From Physcomitrium patens (lineage: Eukaryota > Streptophyta > Bryopsida > Funariales > Funariaceae), in the NCBI RefSeq assembly GCF_000002425.4, contig NC_037274.1, positions 12,663,909 to 12,727,908 on the forward strand: DNA of 64,000 nucleotides, in the 5' to 3' direction. The notes under the pieces were generated by a model, which was not told the DNA's origin, made no database searches, and saw nothing but the letters and a program-made list of their open reading frames with translations. The position numbers and the translations under genes are program-made. Positions within the stretch are counted from its first letter, which is position 1. Every line of letters starts with the position of its first letter. This document shows positions 57,156 through 64,000 of this stretch, one piece after another.

Positions 57156-57560
57156 TCATATGTTAAAAAAATCTATGATGCGATGAATTGTATTTGCTAT
57201 ATACTTAGATCTTTGTTCTCTTTGAAGATGGTTGATAGGGCCTCTCAACCATCGATAGTGTCCTATACCAAGGCAGGAAGACCACTTTGTTATATGATCA
57301 TTGTTGAGGCTTTCATAACTTCTTTCAAATAAATCATTTGGAATACCATCAGGAGTTGTTCCTACCTCTAATAAAATTACCAAATATCGAGAGTCTCTTC
57401 CAAGGTCGTGATACCAAATGCGTTGTATCTCACTATATTCAAGGAAAAACATGTCGTTCTTAAGGATCTTCACCTCTATTATCTTGTCTTGAAGGTTCTA
57501 ATAATTACAATGCTTCGTTTAACAAGTCAGCAAACAAAGGCTCTTTAGTCAAATCCATTG
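57156..57560 (-). pseudogene. Extra ORF in the E3 3' region
   Basis: A 105-residue frame (57,473-57,156) reads WYHDLGRDSRYLVILLE, VGTTPDGIPNDLFERSYES and IANTIHRIIDFFN. Upstream, in another frame, an ATG gives MENQHPMDLTKEPLFADLL, so this may be a frameshifted small gene of about 130 residues. I do not recognise it. It lies between the chromodomain and the polypurine tract, and is missing from the 55.8-kb fragment. Confidence 0.45.
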
Positions 57561-57689
57561 GATGTTGGTTTTCCATCTCTTTAGAATCACAAATACAAAG
57601 AAGCTACAAACAAGGATTAAAAGTAGAATGTTATCTTGCCTAGATCTTGTTTCTTTTATAAGAAAGGTCTTCATCTTGATTTTGATGGA

Positions 57690-58824
57690 TGTCATTGATG
57701 AAAAGCCTCCACCTTCTTTGCTACATTTATAAGATTCTTTACTAGCTTCCATGTACATTTACTAATATTATATTTGTACCAATGAATAAGATATTTTAAC
57801 TTATTTTGGTATTGCGTTGAGTCTAAGACTTCTTCCATTTCAAATTCTTCATTATTATCTACTTCTCTAGAAAGAAGTGGTACTTATCTTCTTTTTGGTA
57901 TGTCTATTGTCTTATATGGTTCAAAAAGAGATATGTGGAATATTGGATGGATTTTTATTGACTCTAGTAGGTATAAATGATATGTAATTAGATTGATTTG
58001 TACAAAAATAGGAAATGATCCAAGCCTATCATAGTCCAACTTATCACAAAGACAAGTAGTCTTAATATTACAAAGAAGTAACCATATCTTATCATCCACG
58101 TGGAGTTGTAGTTGTTCTTTTTGTTAGACATCTGCATTGATCTTTTATTGTTCTTGAGCTTCTTTTAACTGCACCTTTATTATTGTATGTAGCTTTGACA
58201 AATGATTTGTTAAATCTTATGTCATAGAATTATCAACTTTTGAAAAATCAAAAGTATCAAGTTGTGGATGATAACCATAATTGGCAAAAAAAGATATTTA
58301 TTTTGTAAAAGAATGTATTATGTTATATAAGCAAACTTTGTTAATGGCAAAAGAGTTGTCCAATCATCTTGTTGGTAGTTGATGGTGCACCTAAAATACT
58401 GCTCTAAAACTTGATTAATACGCTCTGTTTGTCTATCAATTTGAAAATGGAATGTCAAAGATAATTTTACATCCACTTTTAGAATCTCAAAAAGAGTCCG
58501 CCAAAATCTTAATACAAATTGAGTTCCTCTATCGGATATGATATTCTTGGATAATCCATAATAGGGATAGATATTGTCAAGAAAGAGCTTAGCTATTTCT
58601 TTACCTGTGATAGATTTTATATATGATACAAAATATGCCATCTTGGTAAACCGATCTACTATCACGAATATAGAGTCATAAGAACCTGAGATTGAAAGAT
58701 TTGTGATAAAATTAATAGAAACAGAAGACCATGGTTGTTTTAAAAATGGATAATGGTTAAAGAAGTCCATAAGGTTGATGACTGGGAGTTTTTGATCTTG
58801 AAAAAATGTTATATGACTAAACAA
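57690..58824 (-). pseudogene. E3 integrase with chromodomain
   Basis: Integrase 58,824-58,318 has SDRGTQFVLRFW and DRQTERINQVLEQYFR (second D and E). The GPF-like region 58,099-57,884 reads YDRLGSFPIFVQIN and HPIFHISLFEPYK. Then a chromodomain: FEMEEVLDS, KLKYLIHW and WKLVKNLINVAKKVEAFH (about 57,860-57,690). Chromodomains guide integration to marked chromatin. Several stops are present. Confidence 0.8.
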
Positions 58825-59080
58825 AGTCTTTTATATCCTTTCACATTTGTGACCACTAAAAATCTATAGATATAAGGTACAAAGTCTTATTGTATTCAAA
58901 ATGTCTTACTACTGAAAAGTCATGACGTGCTTAAAGAACATGTAATCCTACTTCTCCTTTTAGAACTTATAATTGATCTTTGAAATAGAGTAGTTTGTTT
59001 TTGAATTCAAACTTAGAAGTATCTTGGAACTTACAAGAAGGATTCTTGATATTATGAACAAGAGGATCAGAAGACATACT

Positions 59081-60584
59081 TCATTGGATTTGTTTTACAA
59101 GGGTAGAATCAATAATCAATGTTGATTTCATTACTCGAAGATAAAAATGTTCAAATTTCAAGAAAATTATTTTTTGTTGATCAAAAGATGCATCTCCTTC
59201 TTTTGATACAAGATAAGAACGTCTAAAAAGGACATCTGTCAAACCTTGTTTTCTGGGCTGATATATGATCTTGAAATCAAATCTTAATAAAGACATGCTC
59301 CAACAGCCTTGGAAACAATTCAAACACATGTTGATATGAAGTACTCGAGATTCTTGTGGTTTGTATATATGGTGATTGGATTGGAAGAACCTTCTATATA
59401 ATGATGCTATTCTTGAAATGAATCCATGTTTGTAAAAAGCTCTTTGTTGTGGATTTCATAGTTAATCTTGGTTGTTGAAAAGTTATTGGAATGAAAAGCT
59501 ATTAAGTGAATTTTATCATTTATTTCCATTTGCGATAATACAACATCCAAAGTAAAGTCTGATACATTTATTTCCATAAAAAATACCTTAGAAAAGTCGA
59601 TTTGATACAAGATTGGTGCAAAAATAAAAATTGACTTTAAATCTCCAAAAGATGCTTCAGCTTCTCTGCTCCATTCAAATTTGTCTTTGCAAGTCAAATG
59701 TGTAAGTGAAGCTATAACTCAAGAAAAGTCTTTTATGAAGATCTAATAATAGTTGGCAAAGCCTAAAAAGCATTGGACATCTTTTATTATTTTTGAAATC
59801 TTTCAATTTATAATAGTTTGAACTTTCTTAAGTTCCATCACAAGTCCATTATTTGAAATGATGTATCCTAAGAAGTCAACTTGAGTAGTATAGAATACAT
59901 ACTTATCTATCTTGGCATAGAGTCCCATATCTCTTAATTTTTGTAACACATGACAAACATGAAATTCATGTTTATCTATATTCTTAAAATAGATTAAGAT
60001 GTCATTTAGATAATAGAGAACAAAATCGTCCAAAAATTTTCAAAAAATATCATTTATTAAATATTGAAATGTTATTGATATATTTGTAAGTCCAAAAGGC
60101 ATGACATTGTATTCAAAATGTCCATACCTAGTTCAAAATATAATCTTCCATTCATCTTTTTTTTTAATACGTACTAGATTTTATGCTCTTTATAGATCTA
60201 TTTTTGTGTAGATTTTAGCTTGATTCAATTGATCGAGAAATTTGGATATCAAAGATAGAGGGTACCTATTCTTAATGGTGATCTTGTTGAGTCCTCGATA
60301 ATCAATACATATTTTCATTCATCCATCTTTCTTCTTTACAAATAAGATTGGAGCTCTTGTTGGCAATTTGGAATAGTATATGAAATTCTTGACTAGATTT
60401 TCTTTAATATATTCCTTGAATTTAGCCAATTCATTTTAAGATAAACTATAAATTGGTCTAAATGGCGGTTGTGCCCCTTTTTAAAGATCACTTGAGCAAT
60501 CATAGAGATGATGTTTTGAAAGAATATATGCATTTTTCTTCTCAAATACATCTTTAAACTTTTGATATTGGCTTGAAATGCCAC
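59081..60584 (-). pseudogene. E3 reverse transcriptase and RNase H
   Basis: Fragments in order on the minus strand: SLKMYLRRK region (60,584), KKDG-like block near 60,330, YLNDILIYFKNIDKHEFHV (60,033; the YxDD motif reads YLND, a lost Asp), VDFLGYIISNNGLVME, then FEWSREAEASFGDLKS and MEINVSDFTLDVVLSQ (RNase H, 59,697), and FKIIYQPRKQGLTDVLFRR (59,329). Broken by stops and frame changes. Confidence 0.8.
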
Positions 60585-60784
60585 TTAAAGTCCTTGCATC
60601 ATTACAAATAGGTGTGGCGTAAATGACATAAGGTGATGCTTCTTTTGTAGCATGTAAGAAAGCTTTGACATCTACAAATATAGGTTTTATTGTGCTAAAC
60701 TTATGACTTTCTATTGGATTAATTTTACTCTTAATTTTATTCTTAGAGAAGTCAACAGTACAAGAAATCCAATCTATATAAGGA

Positions 60785-61325
60785 TTATATTTTTTTAATC
60801 ACAATAAATCTAAAATAGCTAGATTAGAGAGAGATCTAATTATATTAAAGATTATGCAACTACTATGACCATTTATTGCTACATCTATGAAAATTATTTC
60901 ATGAATAACATTTCTAAAAGACAACAAATGACCATCTATGACTTCTACTTAAACAAGTTTATTTTTTTAAACTAATGATATTTTATGACTTTTAACAAAA
61001 TCTACGTCTAAAAAACAAGCTAAGGTTCTTGAATCTATCAAGGTGGAGGCTTTATAATTATTAGATCCTAAATGTACAATTATTATAAAACATAAAGAGG
61101 ATTTTGAGGAGAGGATATGACCTTTATTAGAAATTATACAAGTTTCCATCTGCACAGTCCCTATTGTAGCTAGAAAAATTTGTTTTCTACGACATAACTT
61201 CTTTGATAGCTGTGCTTCTTATTTTGTGGTTTCGTCATTTCTTTGAACAATGTTGAGTAGTAAGTTTTGGTTCTTCATAATATAAGCACAATCCTTCAAA
61301 GAGTCTTCTATGCTTTTACTAGTCT
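60785..61325 (-). pseudogene. E3 protease and gag end
   Basis: The minus strand shows STLIDSRTLACFLDVDFVK (61,155-60,967; Gly next to the active site changed to Arg, as in E1) and the eroded zinc-knuckle region to about 61,325. Beyond that, homology to E1 and E2 stops and copia sequence starts, so the gag N-terminus and 5' LTR of E3 are missing. Confidence 0.75.
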
Positions 61326-61329
61326 TTTA

Positions 61330-62068
61330 TAAGAAATAATGAGGGAGAAGTTCAATTTCTCAATATTAGTTGCAATCAATTCAAAAGCCTTTTTTTTACA
61401 ATGTGTATAATTTTCTCTTTTCCATATTAGCATGTATGCTTGCAAACTCTTCACTTTCATCTACAATGTCCTAAAGATCCATAGAAGCCAACAAAAGCTC
61501 CATTTTTACCTTCTAATTATATAAATTATCACCTCTATACTTCTCAATTGTTCTCAAAGCCTCACCCTCATTTGAAGCCATGTCTTTGGAAGAATTGTAT
61601 TCTAAAATACCAATAGGAGGAGTTTTAAGGCTCTCAAAATTAATAAGAAGGTATTACTATCTCTAAATCTTAGAATGCCTTTTTCGTAAACAAAATTGTA
61701 TTTTGTCTTTCAAAATACTTTTTAACTTTACTTCTAAGATTTCTCACAAGTATCAACAATAATATAAACCTCAAAAATCAGATATACCACTCTTAAGCCA
61801 CTTCTTTGCTCACAAACCACCTCTTAGTTCTATTAGAGGTCTTTCTTTGACACTTTAGGATTCTTTCAGTCTATAAACTACAAAGTTAGTGAATTAAATA
61901 TCTATTTCAATAAGAGAATACAACCTAATTTTTCTAAATCATCTTTTTTAGGTATAAAATATATTCTACATTTTAATATATATTTAATGAATAAGAAGTA
62001 CAAATCAAAATTTAATTTTGAAATTTAAGAGATCTCAAAACCTAACATCAATAGAAACAAGATGATCT
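61330..62068 (-). pseudogene. Copia-type gag start and leader
   Basis: The minus-strand ATG at 61,581 gives MASNEGEALRTIEKYRGDN, then KVKMELLLASMDL and DIVDESEE. This is the usual Ty1/copia gag opening, with two Trp codons turned to TAG. It stops near 61,340 at the junction with E3. Confidence 0.65.
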
Positions 62069-62069
62069 A

Positions 62070-62081
62070 CTCTTTATACCA
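62070..62081 (-). promoter_or_regulatory. Copia primer-binding site (tRNA-Met type), decayed
   Basis: Minus strand TGGTATAAAGAG continuing TAGATC, close to TGGTATCAGAGCAGGTT allowing one gap and C-to-T/G-to-A changes. Confidence 0.45.
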
Positions 62082-62084
62082 ACA

Positions 62085-63035
62085 AATACTTCAAAAAATT
62101 CAAAAAATACATATGAATGTGTGTGGGCTTATAATCTATTGAAGAAATAAGAAGTAAGAAGTTTCAACACTTAGCATCAACAAGGTTACTCTCAAAGAAA
62201 AGTGTAAAATAAGATAACTTTCACTTCTAGCACTCTTTACATATAAGTGGTAGTACATAGCATCTAACTTACTATCAAGATATCTTTTAGCTTCTACCTA
62301 CTATGAAGATATTTTTTAATATTTATTATATGTCTTTTCATATTCAAACTAAATCCTAGATTCTTCTTAACCTATCTACTATTTAAAAATCCTAGAAGCC
62401 ACTCTAGTAACAAGCCTTTAGTCTTTATTGCTTTTTAAATATTAACAACTTACTATGATTAAAATCTATGTCATGGTAAGTAATCAAGGATTTATTAATC
62501 TTCAATAATTTCATGCATATAATATCCAATAAATCTCTCCAAAGCATAGCTATGAGTTTTCAATTTATCTTCTTTTAAAATTCTCACATTGGCTTGTATT
62601 GCTCTTATTAGTGAACAAGCCTAGAAACTCATTGTTGTCATTATTTTCCAATTATAAAGAACCTAGAAAGTCTTGAACTAAGATTTAAATATAAGAAAAA
62701 TATTGATAAGACTAAAAATAGTTTCAATCTTTTATATATACTAACTACTTAGAAAATCTAGTAGAAACTTTTTAGAAACCACAAGGCTTGTAATTTAAAC
62801 ACCAAATTGTAGGTTGCTTCAAGTGTAACTTTTTAAATTCATAAGACAAACTTTAGTAGCTACATGGAATTTTCATAAAAGTCTTAATATCTATTACTTA
62901 TATAAAAACTCCTTCAAAACTTCTTAAAGATGATACTATCTATTTAGCATGTTTCTACCTGCTTCTACTTGCTATTATTTACTTCTATTTACTTAAAAAA
63001 AAGATAAGTATCAATTATTTTTATATTCAATTTTC
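62085..63035 (-). repeat. Probable decayed 5' LTR of the copia fragment
   Basis: AT-rich, adjacent to the primer site in the right order. The part 62,730-63,000 loosely recalls the E LTR (TATATATACTAACTACTTAGAA; TACTATCTATTTAGCATG). The end is not defined. Confidence 0.35.
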
Positions 63036-64000
63036 TTCTTCTAATTTTATTGTTAATTTATTTTCATATTTATTACCAAGACTTTGTGATTTTATCTACA
63101 TCTAAAATAAATCTATCACAACCACTTGCTAAGCCTAAATAATTTGCAATATTTTTAACTAAAATTACTTGATTTAAGCATAAATTATCAAAATTTTATC
63201 AAATATCTATAATCTCTTTTAAAAGACCAATTTATTTTTTATATGCCATGTTATGCTTTTCTAGCCATATTTTTTTAAATTAATACTTTACAAAGAAGTA
63301 TACAATTTTTTAAGGTTTTCTAAAACATAATGCTATTGATCTACATTATATTAAATTACTTATTTGGTCAATTTTTTGTATTTTAAAGGCTATAGATTTA
63401 GACCTCATTGAATTAAATATGTGTAATTTTTTATGCAATTTTAATGCAATTTTAATTATTGAAAGAATGGTCCATTTTGTAGTCTCTCTTAACTCTACAT
63501 TGCATCCAAAGACTGCGGTTTCAAAAGACTAGCGGTTTGTTCAAGCCCCTTTCTTAGTAAAAGACCTTGGGAAAGTCTTTTGGATTCTTTTCAATGGCCT
63601 TTGGCTTGTGGAGTTAATCACTCCTTAGCTGAAATATAAATAACACGTCCTATTGAATTAGAGTTCCAATTTAGTTGGATATCAGAACATTGTTCAGACC
63701 AAAGATGTATTTAATTGAAAGCACATGTGCTCATTTACCTTCTGTGAGAAACAGTGTGTGGATACTGGATGTTAGAAAAACAGTTGTGAAGCACACCAGT
63801 TGCAGTCGAAAATTTGCTATAACCCCGATCAAAGTCGGGATCATACTTTTACTCAAGGCGACAAGTTCTCGGAGTAGGGAAAAATGAGGCGGTCCATGTT
63901 TTCATCTGCAAGTGTATTGTACATTGCACTTCGAGCAGCAAATCAATTGGATGAGGATAGGAAGAGACCATGTCAATATTATTTCAGACATTAGAGAGGA
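63036..64000. other. Unassigned right edge of window
   Basis: No element or gene recognised. GC rises after 63,470. A plus-strand ORF at 63,675-63,887 (70 residues) and a short frame from ATG 63,886 (MRRSMFSSASVLYIALRAA) are open but unrecognised. A small hairpin CCCGA/TCGGG lies at about 63,822-63,840. Confidence 0.4.

Noticed and set aside
1-64000. CRISPR arrays, rRNA, tRNA or bacterial operon structure
   Set aside because: None seen; the tRNA-like short matches are retroelement primer sites of 12-18 bases.

Overview
The window is plant nuclear DNA dominated by nested LTR retrotransposons, with one convincing host gene. Primer-binding sites match plant tRNA 3' ends (Asp, Trp, Met by my recollection of those tRNAs), the host gene has four exons with GT-AG introns, and lectin, kinase and Ty3/gypsy families are plant-like. 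The insertion load and the presence of element types that I associate with non-angiosperms and fungi suggest a large-genome plant, possibly a gymnosperm. That organism call is an inference.

Layout. 1-7.67 kb: decayed plus-strand Ty3/gypsy element T0 (pol end, accessory ORF, 3' LTR), broken by two LTR copies (A, B) and an LTR-like insertion X1. 7.76-9.06 kb: repeat G1 and a sliver of chromovirus E1. 9,057-26,400: plus-strand element T2 (TSD ATGCT), inserted in the reverse transcriptase of E1; T2 is itself interrupted by T1 (10,312-20,212, minus strand, TSD GTACT, near-identical 710-bp LTRs) and X2 (21,552-22,802). 26.4-30.8 kb: rest of E1 and repeat G2. 30,800-44,855: minus-strand element T3, a sister of T2 carrying the same internal deletions, with element C (36,101-44,572, plus strand, 1,265-bp LTRs) in its leader. 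44.86-48.86 kb: second copy of the E1/G2 block (E2/G3). 49.2-52.2 kb: host gene on the minus strand. 52.2-55.8 kb: non-repeat-looking and AT-rich DNA. 55.8-63.0 kb: chromovirus E3, an LTR fragment and a copia fragment. 63.0-64.0 kb: nothing recognised.

The host gene encodes a predicted 733-residue protein: N-terminal membrane helix, helical bundle, protein kinase with all catalytic motifs, and a C-terminal jacalin-like lectin domain joined by three short exons. It is the best candidate here for an undescribed protein architecture; its composition suggests carbohydrate sensing or immune signalling, but function is not shown.

The T elements form one family at different ages: T1 is young and almost intact, T2 and T3 belong to a gag-carrying non-autonomous derivative, and T0 is old. 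All carry, or carried, a 3' accessory ORF of about 564 residues of unknown function. Most premature stops in T2, T3 and C fit C-to-T or G-to-A changes, as expected for methylated silenced repeats.
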